From NCBI GenBank assembly GCA_038916785.1, contig JBCLBO010000003.1:16413-80412 (forward strand): a stretch of 64,000 nt of DNA, in the 5' to 3' direction. The notes under the pieces are model-generated. The model did not search any database, was not told the DNA's origin, and saw only the letters and a list, made by a program, of their open reading frames with translations. Made by a program: the position numbers and the translations under genes. This document shows, one piece after another, positions 43,330 through 51,594 of the stretch. Each line of letters begins with the position of its first letter. Position 1 is the first letter of the stretch. Source of the stretch: VFKU01 sp038916785. Lineage in GTDB: Bacteria; Hydrogenedentota; Hydrogenedentia; Hydrogenedentales; GCA-2746185.

Positions 43330-44287
43330 GGGCCCCGTCCATCCACAGCTTGTCAAAGGCAACGTGCTTTATCATTCGCCGGTTGTAGGTGTAAACGCCG
43401 TGGATCGTGTTCGCTCGATCAACGGTGAAGGATGGATATGACACCTCGAATCCTGGGTTTTCAAGGTCGATCGGGGTGGACCAGTGGTGCATGTCCTGGT
43501 CGGCCCAGGCGACGGACAAGGGGTAGCGCTTGTAATCCGGGCTGTTGTTGAAGATGACCGCGACGCGATCCTCCACGGCGAAGGCCGCGATGCCGGCGGG
43601 CGGGCTGGCGAGCGGCGTCCGCAGCGGGTGGCTCCAGGTGACTCCATCATCCATCGAGGTGCTGCGCCAGATCACGAAGGGCCGATCCTGCGGCCGGAAA
43701 AACGCCACCAGCGCGCTTCCGGCGCGGATGAGGCAGGGCTGAATGATTCCGGTGTCGCCGAAGGAGTGGCATTCACGCCATTCGGTGTAGGGGGGCCGGC
43801 TCTCATAGAGGAACGAGACCTTTCGGCGGTCACAGTACACCGGCATGAGCGCCCGGCCGGACCGCGTCACGACGGGCGCGTGGCGGATCATGATTCCTTC
43901 TTGCTGACAGACGACCGTGCCAGAGGAAAATGAACGGCCACCATCGTCGCTGCGGGCCGCGCACCAGATTCCGGAGTCCCAATAGCCGCCCTTAAGGGAG
44001 ATGAAATGGAGCCACAACACTCCGGAGGGATCCAGGAAGAGGACCGGGTTGCCCAGCGACGAACTAGTCCCTAGGTTGACCACCTTTGCGCGCGGCCACG
44101 CAGCCGCGCCGGGCTGCTTGCGCGCGATGACGATTTGAGCGTCCCGCGTTTCTTCTTGGGGATACACGTACCAGGCGGCGAGGAGGCCGCCGCTCGGGAG
44201 CGCGGCAAGGCTGGCGGCGTGGCATCGGGCGGCGGCATTCGCGTCCGCGTACAGGAATTCCGCGCTAAACACGGGGCGCGTCCGCAT
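43322..44287 (-). CDS. BNR-repeat sialidase-like beta-propeller
   Basis: A 321-residue protein with Asp-box (BNR) repeats, SDDGGRSF and STSMDDGVTW, in a six-bladed propeller pattern. No signal peptide is visible. Related proteins include exo-alpha-sialidases (GH33-like) and many propellers without known activity. The catalytic Tyr/Glu and arginine triad cannot be confirmed from sequence. It overlaps the DUF115-like gene and starts 19 bases after mgtE on the same strand. Confidence 0.72.
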   Translation of the reverse strand: MRTRPVFSAEFLYADANAAARCHAASLAALPSGGLLAAWYVYPQEETRDAQIVIARKQPGAAAWPRAKVVNLGTSSSLGNPVLFLDPSGVLWLHFISLKGGYWDSGIWCAARSDDGGRSFSSGTVVCQQEGIMIRHAPVVTRSGRALMPVYCDRRKVSFLYESRPPYTEWRECHSFGDTGIIQPCLIRAGSALVAFFRPQDRPFVIWRSTSMDDGVTWSHPLRTPLASPPAGIAAFAVEDRVAVIFNNSPDYKRYPLSVAWADQDMHHWSTPIDLENPGFEVSYPSFTVDRANTIHGVYTYNRRMIKHVAFDKLWMDGAHA

Positions 44288-44306
44288 GTATAAGGGGAGA
44301 ATTCAT

Positions 44307-45698
44307 TCAGAGCAGAATCATCGTGGCGAGAAACAGGGTGAGGAAGAAGCCGCAAATGTCCGTTAGCGTGGTAAGCATGGGCGAGGCGACGGCGGGATCG
44401 AGGCCCACGCGGCGGGCGAGAAGCGGTATGCAGCCTCCGAGGATGACGGCGATCACCATGTTCAGATTGAGAGCGACGGCGACGACGCCTGCGAAAACCA
44501 GGTCGTGTTTCCAGAGATAGACGATGCCCCCTAGAAGAAGCCCGATGCAGAGACCGTTGACGAGGCCGACGGCGATTTCCTTGTACATGACGCGGAATAC
44601 GTCGCGCGGATAGATGAGTCCGAGGGTCATCTCGCGGATGGAGACGGCGACGGCCTGGTTGCCGGAGATGCCGCAGACGTTGGATTGTACGGTCATGATG
44701 GCGGCGAGCGCGATGAGCTCATTGACGGTGTCCTCGAATACGATGATCATCGAGGCGGAGACGAAACTGAGGACGAGATTGATCGCCAGCCACCAAACGC
44801 GCCCCATCGAGCGGTTTAACAGTGGCAGGTGGCGCATCTCGTCGCGGCCGAAGATACCGCTGAACCGCATGAAGACTTTCTCGGCGCGCTCCGACAGGGC
44901 TTCCTCGACGTCTACGCGCTGCACGATGCCGACGATCTTGCCGTCGTGCTCGACCACGGGCAGGCCGGCGAACTGGAAGCGATCGAAGTGTTGTTCGAGT
45001 TCCTCGAGGGGCGTGTCCACGAGGACGCTGATCGGGTTCGCGATCATGACCTCGTTAAGCGGCTTGTCGCCCGGCGCGAGCACGAGGTCATGCAGGCGGA
45101 GCACGCCGACGAGGCGGCTGCTTTCGTTTTGGACGTAGGCGTACTGGACGGCGTAGTCCGAGTATTCCTGGGCGTGGCCGCGGAGATCGTCGAAGACGTC
45201 GGACACGCACAGGCCCTGGCTGTACACCAGGAATTCGGTGATCATCAGCCCGCCGGCCGTGTCGGGCTCGTGCTCCATGAGCCGCCGGGCCTCGGCCGCG
45301 TCTCCGGGCGCCATCTCGCCGAGGATGGCCTCGGCGTCGCGCTCGGTCATCTCCCCGAGGATGTCCGCGCGGTGGTCGCTGTCCAGCTTCTCGACGATCG
45401 CGGCGGCGTATTCGGCCGGCAGGTCTTCGATGAGGTCGGCGCTTTGTTCGTCGGGCAGTTCCTCGAGGAGGTCGGCGGCTTCGTGCGCTTCGATCAGCGT
45501 GAGGAGCTGGCCGCGCCCGGTTTCGCTCAGGCGCGAGATGGCGCGCGCGACGTCGGCCGGCGGCAGCGCGGCCAAGAATGCGAGCACTCCGTTTTCGTCA
45601 CGCTTGGCGACGAGGGTCTCGAGGTCGTTCCACGGCTGCATGGGGACGGAGTCGTCTGACATAAGGCGCTGTCCATCGGGATTGCCTGAACGAAACAT
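44307..45698 (-). CDS. mgtE: MgtE-family magnesium transporter
   Basis: A 463-residue protein with the three MgtE parts. First is the N-terminal superhelical domain rich in LLEELPDEQSADLIEDLP-like repeats. Then come two CBS domains (about 145-260; DTPLEELEQHFDRFQFAGLPV) that sense Mg2+. Last is a membrane domain of five helices with GNQAVAVS and the NLNMVIAVILGG and SPMLTTLTDICG motifs. It should import Mg2+ with gating by cytosolic Mg2+. The ATG at 45698 is used; one at 45662 is possible. Confidence 0.95.
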   Translation of the reverse strand: MFRSGNPDGQRLMSDDSVPMQPWNDLETLVAKRDENGVLAFLAALPPADVARAISRLSETGRGQLLTLIEAHEAADLLEELPDEQSADLIEDLPAEYAAAIVEKLDSDHRADILGEMTERDAEAILGEMAPGDAAEARRLMEHEPDTAGGLMITEFLVYSQGLCVSDVFDDLRGHAQEYSDYAVQYAYVQNESSRLVGVLRLHDLVLAPGDKPLNEVMIANPISVLVDTPLEELEQHFDRFQFAGLPVVEHDGKIVGIVQRVDVEEALSERAEKVFMRFSGIFGRDEMRHLPLLNRSMGRVWWLAINLVLSFVSASMIIVFEDTVNELIALAAIMTVQSNVCGISGNQAVAVSIREMTLGLIYPRDVFRVMYKEIAVGLVNGLCIGLLLGGIVYLWKHDLVFAGVVAVALNLNMVIAVILGGCIPLLARRVGLDPAVASPMLTTLTDICGFFLTLFLATMILL

Positions 45699-45871
45699 TC
45701 TCTTTCAGGTGAGGTTCGGCGACGAATCCGCGCCGCGCACACCTCGGCGCGGCGGACCGGCCGGCGCATACTGTAGTCTTGGCGAGGACGCCGCCGCAAG
45801 CTGTTGTGGGGAATCGGCGTCGTCGATATATACTGCCGCCAGACCTTGGGGAACGCTGGTACTCCATTTTT

Positions 45872-47803
45872 ATGCCCACCTTCGACGACGACTTCCAACC
45901 CGAACGATTCGCGCAGCGCTATCCCCTGCTCTCGCGTATCAACTCGCCGGCCGATCTCAAACTTCTTCCCATGGACCGCCTCGAAGAGTTGGCCGAGGAA
46001 ATCCGCAAGGTGATCATCGAGGTCGCCGCGCACAACGGCGGGCACCTCGCGTCGCCCTTGGGCGCGGTTGAGCTGGCGATCGCGTTGCACTACGTCTATG
46101 ACTTCTCGCAGGATTTTCTCGTCTGGGACGTGGGCCATCAGGCGCACGCGCACAAGATACTCACCGGCCGCAGAGATCGGTTTCACTTGCAGCGTCGCAA
46201 GGGCGGGCTGAGCGGCTACCCGACGCGTTCCGAGGATCCCGTCTTTGACGCCTTCGGCACGGGGCACTGCGGCACGTCTATCTCGGCGGCGCTCGGCATG
46301 GTGACAGCGGCGGACCTCACGCCGGGGAACGAGCGGCGGGCGGTGTGCGTGATCGGCGACGGCGCGATGACGGCGGGCATAGCGTTCGAGGCCTTGAGCA
46401 ACCTCGGCGCGATGAAGAAGCATGTGCTCGTGATCCTGAACGACAACGAGATGTCGATCTCGAAGAACGTCGGTGCGCTTTCGACGTACTTGAGCCGGCT
46501 GCTGAGCGGCGGCGCGTACAACCGCGCGAAGGGCGACATCAAATCCTTCCTCGAAAATACGCTTGGCAATCGGCTTTTCGAGAAGGCGCGGCGCGTCGAG
46601 CACCAGATCAAGGGCATGATCGTGCCGGGGGTGTTTTTTGAAGAGATCGGCGTCCGCTACATCGGGCCGATCGACGGGAATTGCCTGCCGACGCTGGTGG
46701 AGTGCCTGCAAAATCTGCGCGACATCAAGAAGCCGCTGTTGTTCCACTGCATGACCACCAAAGGCAAGGGCTATCCCTACGCCGAAGTGGACCCGTTGAC
46801 CTATCACGGCGTCGGGCCGTATGAGATTTCCACCGGGCAGATGCGCGGGAAGTCCGGGCCGAGCGCCGCTACATTTACCGATGCCTTCGCTGAGGCGCTG
46901 ATCGAGGCCGCGCGTGAGGACGGGCGCATCGTGGGGATTACGGCGGCGATGCCGACGGGGACGGGGCTGTCGAAGTTCGGCGAAGTGTTCCCCGATCGCT
47001 TTTTCGACGTGGGCATTTGCGAGCAGCACGCGGTCACTTTTGCCGCGGGACTGGCCACGCAGGGGATGAAGCCGGTCGCGGCGATTTACTCGACCTTTCT
47101 CCAGCGCGGCTACGACCAATTGATTCACGACGTGTGTCTACAGAATTTGCACGTTGTCTTTGCGATCGACCGCGCGGGGCTGGTGGGCGAAGATAGCCCG
47201 ACGCAGCAGGGCGTGTTTGACGTGTCGTTCTCGCGCGCGATTCCGAATATCAAGGTGCTCGCCGCGCGGGATAACATCGACTTGCGCCAGATGCTGCACT
47301 GGGCGCTCCAGCAGGACGGGCCGGTGGCGCTGCGCTATGCGCGCGATCGCGGGCCGGCGATCGGGCCCGAGGACGGCCGGGATGTCACGCGCGGGCAGGT
47401 GCTCCGCGAGGGGCGCGACGCGTGCTTCCTGTCGATCGGGCCGATCGCGGCAAAGTGCCTGCTCGCGGCCGAGGCACTGGAGGAATTTGGACTTTCCGTC
47501 GGTGTCGCCGATGCGCGCTTCGTGAAACCGCTCGACTCGGATTTGCTCGAGTCGCTGAGCGCGTTGCCGATGATCACGGTCGAAGAGAACACGCTCGAAG
47601 GCGGGTTCGGCTCGGCTGTGCTCGAACACTTCGAAGCGCTGGGCCAGCTCAACGAAGTCCGAATCAAGCGCGTCGGCGTGCCCGATCGCTTTCTCCCCCA
47701 CGCCACCCGCGCCGAGCAGCTCGAGGACGCGGGGCTAAGCGTGCCGGCGCTGATCGAGGCGGCGCGGGGTTTCGTTTCCGAGCCTGTAGCCAAGCGACTC
47801 TAG
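45872..47803 (+). CDS. dxs: 1-deoxy-D-xylulose-5-phosphate synthase
   Basis: Condenses pyruvate and glyceraldehyde 3-phosphate using thiamine diphosphate, the first step of the MEP isoprenoid pathway. 643 residues from an ATG at 45872. The ThDP motif VCVIGDGAMTAG with NDNEMSISKNVG is present, as are VWDVGHQAHAHKILTGR, KGKGYPYAE, the FFDVGICEQHAVTFAAGLA catalytic segment in part, and AIDRAGLVGEDSPTQQGVFD in part. It faces divergently from mgtE and converges with the patatin gene; only nine bases separate the two stops. Confidence 0.97.
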   Translation: MPTFDDDFQPERFAQRYPLLSRINSPADLKLLPMDRLEELAEEIRKVIIEVAAHNGGHLASPLGAVELAIALHYVYDFSQDFLVWDVGHQAHAHKILTGRRDRFHLQRRKGGLSGYPTRSEDPVFDAFGTGHCGTSISAALGMVTAADLTPGNERRAVCVIGDGAMTAGIAFEALSNLGAMKKHVLVILNDNEMSISKNVGALSTYLSRLLSGGAYNRAKGDIKSFLENTLGNRLFEKARRVEHQIKGMIVPGVFFEEIGVRYIGPIDGNCLPTLVECLQNLRDIKKPLLFHCMTTKGKGYPYAEVDPLTYHGVGPYEISTGQMRGKSGPSAATFTDAFAEALIEAAREDGRIVGITAAMPTGTGLSKFGEVFPDRFFDVGICEQHAVTFAAGLATQGMKPVAAIYSTFLQRGYDQLIHDVCLQNLHVVFAIDRAGLVGEDSPTQQGVFDVSFSRAIPNIKVLAARDNIDLRQMLHWALQQDGPVALRYARDRGPAIGPEDGRDVTRGQVLREGRDACFLSIGPIAAKCLLAAEALEEFGLSVGVADARFVKPLDSDLLESLSALPMITVEENTLEGGFGSAVLEHFEALGQLNEVRIKRVGVPDRFLPHATRAEQLEDAGLSVPALIEAARGFVSEPVAKRL

Positions 47804-47812
47804 TCCGAAGCG

Positions 47813-50701
47813 CTATTGCTCAGGTTCCAGCATGTTTTTTACTAGGCATTCGAACCAGTCTTCGACCGAGAGTCCGTTCTTGGAGAATTCCTTGCCCACA
47901 AGCGCCTCAGAGAACAGTCCCTGTGCGACGTGCACACCAAGCTCCCTGTAGACTTCGAATTGCTCCTCATCGAAGAACTGATCGAGAGTCGTTTGATGTG
48001 GGAATTTCGGATTCAGCGAGCGATAGCGGCTGATCAACTCGGACTCATTTCCCGTCAGCGAGAGCTTCATGTACAAGAGCAATCCGATCTCGTCCTCACC
48101 ACTGGGTGATTTCAAGTTTGGGTCACTGGGTGATGTCATTTTTGGGTAGTGGATCCGGCAGAACGTCGCGTGAGCGCGACTGTACCCTGTCTTTCCATTC
48201 GGACGAATCTCGTCCAGATTGGGCTCGATTCGGACGCCAAAATCTATGCGTGCGTGACGCACGAGGGTCATGAGCCCGGTGAATTCGTAGTCTGAATCCG
48301 ACTCACCGTCAACGCAGATTATGAATTTACAACGCCGTCTCAGAAGTTCGTAAACGGCCATGTTCTCGATATGACCACCGTCCGAAAGGTACAACCACGG
48401 TCCGCGCTCATCCATTTTCACGCCTGACATTTCCTTCAGCAGGCACACCCAACCCGGAACCCGGAATGATAGGGCTCTCGTTTGGGGGTGGCGAATCCAA
48501 AATCCGAGCCGCACATTCAACAGCGTCAATAGCGGCTTCAAGAGGGATTTAGTCCCCATGCCCATAAGGGGAGAGGCGGCAGCACCTGATATTGCCATAG
48601 CCGTAGCCAGATCCATTCCAGCGAACCGTCCGCGTTTCCAACGCGACGTCTGGTGGTAACCACACGCTTTCGACCCGCAAAAGTATTTCGAGAACAGAAA
48701 GAAATCGCACTTTCGTTCACGGATCGCACCGATTTTAGTCGAAGGCAAATTGACGGTCGCATTGATCAGATGGTACGGCGCGAGGCCGTTCTTGTTGATC
48801 TCATGGAGACGATACGTTGTTGGATCCTTGCCGCGTTCCCAGATGAAAGTTCGAGCGAGGCTATCGCGGTAGAGCCGGTGCGGGGAGGTCTCGTTTACGT
48901 TAATCAAAATTAAAAGAAGGAAAGTGATCGCGGCGACCACTTTAATGCTGTCTTCACCGTTGAGAACACGCAGCCACGCAACTTCATCCGAATTCCCGGT
49001 GAGGTAGTAGAAGGTATAGAAGGTAGCCAACAAGAGTATTGGTACGATCAGTCCGGCCGCCATGAGAAGTATCCCGACGACATAGTTGCGGGTTTTCGCC
49101 GAGGAAAACATTGGGAAAAACCGTAACAGTATCGGACCTGCCGCTATCATAAGCCCTACCGCTCCAGGTAACGCGGTGAACAGCAGTGTGAGATGCGATC
49201 TGGACTTGAGCAAAGAGTCGAAGCATTGGTATCCGCCGTAGATCGCCCACAAGACGCCAACCAGAAGGACCATCGTTAGGGACAAGGCGGCAATGATCTC
49301 TCCCCATCTACGGAGCTTCGCGAGCTCAACCCTGATGAGTCCTGCATACGCGACGAGAGATGCAGCCGCAGCATAGACGCTCAACTCCATCGTGACCGGG
49401 AACCTGCTGTTCCATTCAGCGCCGTTCTTGGTGATATACCTGGCGAGCAATGCCGTCAACGAAATCCAGAACACAGGAACCGACCAGTTCAGCAGCATTC
49501 CAGCCACGGTCGCGGCCATAGCCTTCCATCGGGCGCTGAGGCTTGACGATGTCATATACTGGGCCCAGCCGCGCAGGTGGGCTATCGGCTTACTGTCGCG
49601 GCCATTCGGGCGCACCATCTCGACTTCGAACGTGTCGTCGCCAAGTCTCGCAGTCAGGAAACTCCCCGTGTATCCACCGCCGGACACCGTGGACAGGAAA
49701 TCCACACGCCCTAGCAGTTTCCGGGCAGCCAGGACTTGAGTTACTCCCAAGCAAAACACTGCGGAACGTATGCCGCCGCCCGACATCGCCAGCCCGAGCG
49801 CGTTTTGGTTCCTCTGCAACTCCTGTAGGTTTTTAAATCCTAATTCTGCCCTGCGTGTACGTACCGCAACGGATTCAGCCCGATTTATATACTTGGTGGA
49901 GAATTCCTTCCCCTTCTCCTTCACGACGAGCCCTTTGATACGCCTGCCGATTAGGTGTAGTGTTCTGCCGGTCGCAGCCAAAACGTGATGCATACGTCCC
50001 TCAGTGTTCGGCGTAACCGCCTTCTTTGTTGCGTCGCTTGGATCAACCGGAAACTTGGAGTCGCAGTCTTCGCGCTCGTCGATCCCGATCTCTTTCTGAT
50101 CCACGCCCCAATCGTCGGGAACGCCGAAGTGCAAAGGAAGTAGACATCTTTCGACGTCCTTGTCAAGCATTGGCCCGCTATCTGGACCAGTGACGTCCTC
50201 GTCTCTCATTGGCCCGCTATCTGGACCAGCCGATGGAGAGGTAAACGTGCCGCGTTTCTCAACTTCTCCCTGTGATTCACTCTCTGGACGTTGAGTAGAC
50301 TTATCGAGAACGTGTAGGCGCTCCGGCATCTTGCGCAATTCCGAGGCGAGGCGGGCCAATGCGTCCCGTGCCGTCTCAAGGTCAACGCGAAAATCGGCGG
50401 CGCCGTCGCGGGAATTGAGAATTCCCTTGGAGTGCGCGTGATCCCACTTCGCGGTGATCGGGCGGACTTTATCGTTCAGTGCGGATGTGACCAGCCTCGT
50501 GAATTCATCGCAGCCCGGATTTGCCTTTATCGCCGCGCGCGCCTGGTCAAAAACGGCCCACAAGCTTTCCAGTGCCTTTACCTCGGCGCCGTATTGGTAT
50601 GGAATCGCGCGGGTGCTGATTCGTGTTTGAAGGTCTGCAAGGAATTGGTACGACGCGGATTCGTTGGGATCTTCGTAGCTGGAGCTTCGAATTATGGCCA
50701 T
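47813..50701 (-). CDS. Large patatin-like phospholipase with membrane segments inside the domain
   Basis: A 962-residue protein with a strong AAGGAG site. Residues 1-300 are hydrophilic and include a tandem GPDSGPM repeat at about 159-178. The patatin oxyanion loop GGGIR (308-312) and nucleophile Ser340 (STVSGGGY) are followed by about six hydrophobic helices between 392 and 602. The second catalytic residue Asp774 (LSDGGHIENMAVYE) comes only after these. Patatins are lipid acyl hydrolases. Here the membrane bundle splits the catalytic domain, suggesting an inner-membrane lipid hydrolase. The substrate is unknown. Confidence 0.88.
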   Translation of the reverse strand: MAIIRSSSYEDPNESASYQFLADLQTRISTRAIPYQYGAEVKALESLWAVFDQARAAIKANPGCDEFTRLVTSALNDKVRPITAKWDHAHSKGILNSRDGAADFRVDLETARDALARLASELRKMPERLHVLDKSTQRPESESQGEVEKRGTFTSPSAGPDSGPMRDEDVTGPDSGPMLDKDVERCLLPLHFGVPDDWGVDQKEIGIDEREDCDSKFPVDPSDATKKAVTPNTEGRMHHVLAATGRTLHLIGRRIKGLVVKEKGKEFSTKYINRAESVAVRTRRAELGFKNLQELQRNQNALGLAMSGGGIRSAVFCLGVTQVLAARKLLGRVDFLSTVSGGGYTGSFLTARLGDDTFEVEMVRPNGRDSKPIAHLRGWAQYMTSSSLSARWKAMAATVAGMLLNWSVPVFWISLTALLARYITKNGAEWNSRFPVTMELSVYAAAASLVAYAGLIRVELAKLRRWGEIIAALSLTMVLLVGVLWAIYGGYQCFDSLLKSRSHLTLLFTALPGAVGLMIAAGPILLRFFPMFSSAKTRNYVVGILLMAAGLIVPILLLATFYTFYYLTGNSDEVAWLRVLNGEDSIKVVAAITFLLLILINVNETSPHRLYRDSLARTFIWERGKDPTTYRLHEINKNGLAPYHLINATVNLPSTKIGAIRERKCDFFLFSKYFCGSKACGYHQTSRWKRGRFAGMDLATAMAISGAAASPLMGMGTKSLLKPLLTLLNVRLGFWIRHPQTRALSFRVPGWVCLLKEMSGVKMDERGPWLYLSDGGHIENMAVYELLRRRCKFIICVDGESDSDYEFTGLMTLVRHARIDFGVRIEPNLDEIRPNGKTGYSRAHATFCRIHYPKMTSPSDPNLKSPSGEDEIGLLLYMKLSLTGNESELISRYRSLNPKFPHQTTLDQFFDEEQFEVYRELGVHVAQGLFSEALVGKEFSKNGLSVEDWFECLVKNMLEPEQ

Positions 50702-50862
50702 ACGTCTATCTCCTTGCGCGATAGATCACGCCGTGTCGCGGATAGGTTAGTTGCGAGCCAAGTTGAAAAACTACTTCACCTATAGAGCACCATACAACAT
50801 TATTAAAAAAGAATCAAGGAGCATAGTCAGTTGCGAGAACACAGATCGTCAGGAATCGGCGG

Positions 50863-51366
50863 CTATTGTGGCAGGGTCGCATTGGGTGCGAAGTGCTCAT
50901 TGACGATCGCCGCGAGGAGGCCTTCTGCAGCTTCCCGGCAGAGATCGAAGACGTGCTCGAAGTCTTTGGGGCCGCCGTAGTAGGGGTCGGCGACTTCGCG
51001 TTCCTTTCGGTGCGGCGCGAACTCGGTGAAGAGGTGCAGTCGCGGCGCATTCGAGACCGGCATTCCCATGCGTAAAACGCGCAGGTGACCGTGATCCATC
51101 GCGATGAAGTAATCGAAACGCTCGTAGTCCTCCTTGCGCACGGGTCGTGCGCGAAGAGGACTGATATCGAGGCCGTGCTTTAGCGCCGTGCGCTGCGTGC
51201 GCGGGTCGGGCGCCTGGCCCTCGTGCTCGTCGGCGATACCCGCAGAGTCGACGGTTATTCTCTCCGCGTGACCGCGCTCGTGCACGAGTTGGGCGAAGAT
51301 GCCTTCGGCGGTGGGGCTGCGGCAGATGTTGCCGGTGCAGACGAAGAGGACGTTGATGGATTTCAT
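50863..51366 (-). CDS. Low-molecular-weight protein-tyrosine phosphatase
   Basis: A 167-residue enzyme from an ATG at 51366 (an upstream extension of the frame is a shadow). The CX5R loop is Cys10-TGNI-Cys15-Arg16-Ser at the N-terminus, and the general-acid aspartate is in ADPYYGG. This is the Wzb/Etp-type LMW-PTP fold, about 150-170 residues. In many bacteria it acts with a tyrosine kinase to control exopolysaccharide export; no kinase partner is in the window. Arsenate reductase is less likely given the DPYY motif. Confidence 0.92.
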   Translation of the reverse strand: MKSINVLFVCTGNICRSPTAEGIFAQLVHERGHAERITVDSAGIADEHEGQAPDPRTQRTALKHGLDISPLRARPVRKEDYERFDYFIAMDHGHLRVLRMGMPVSNAPRLHLFTEFAPHRKEREVADPYYGGPKDFEHVFDLCREAAEGLLAAIVNEHFAPNATLPQ

Positions 51367-51548
51367 GAACGCTTTCTGATTTGTAGACTGCCTAAGGCGC
51401 TGATTGTAATTGATTGGGGAATTCCGGCCACAGGCGCAACAGGAACGGCAAGTTTCGTGGCTGACGCTGTCTCCTCGGGGCACTTTCCGATGTCTTGTGT
51501 CTTGGGTATTCGGCGTTGGCGCATCAACGGGAGTTAATCGAGACTCCG

Positions 51549-51587
51549 GCGGGCGAGGACGCCCACCGCCACCGGAGTTAGTAGAGC
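51549..51587. repeat. GC-rich hairpin element
   Basis: ACTCCGGCGGGCG and CACCGGAGT form an imperfect stem around GCCCACC words between the phosphatase and GT-C genes. It resembles dispersed GGCGGGGACGCCC-type elements of other genomes. It may terminate the purH-purD-GT operon or be a repeat copy. Confidence 0.45.
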
Positions 51588-51594
51588 CGCGGGC

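Noticed and set aside
47804..47812. Terminator between dxs and the patatin gene
   Set aside because: The two stops are only nine bases apart and no hairpin is seen there.
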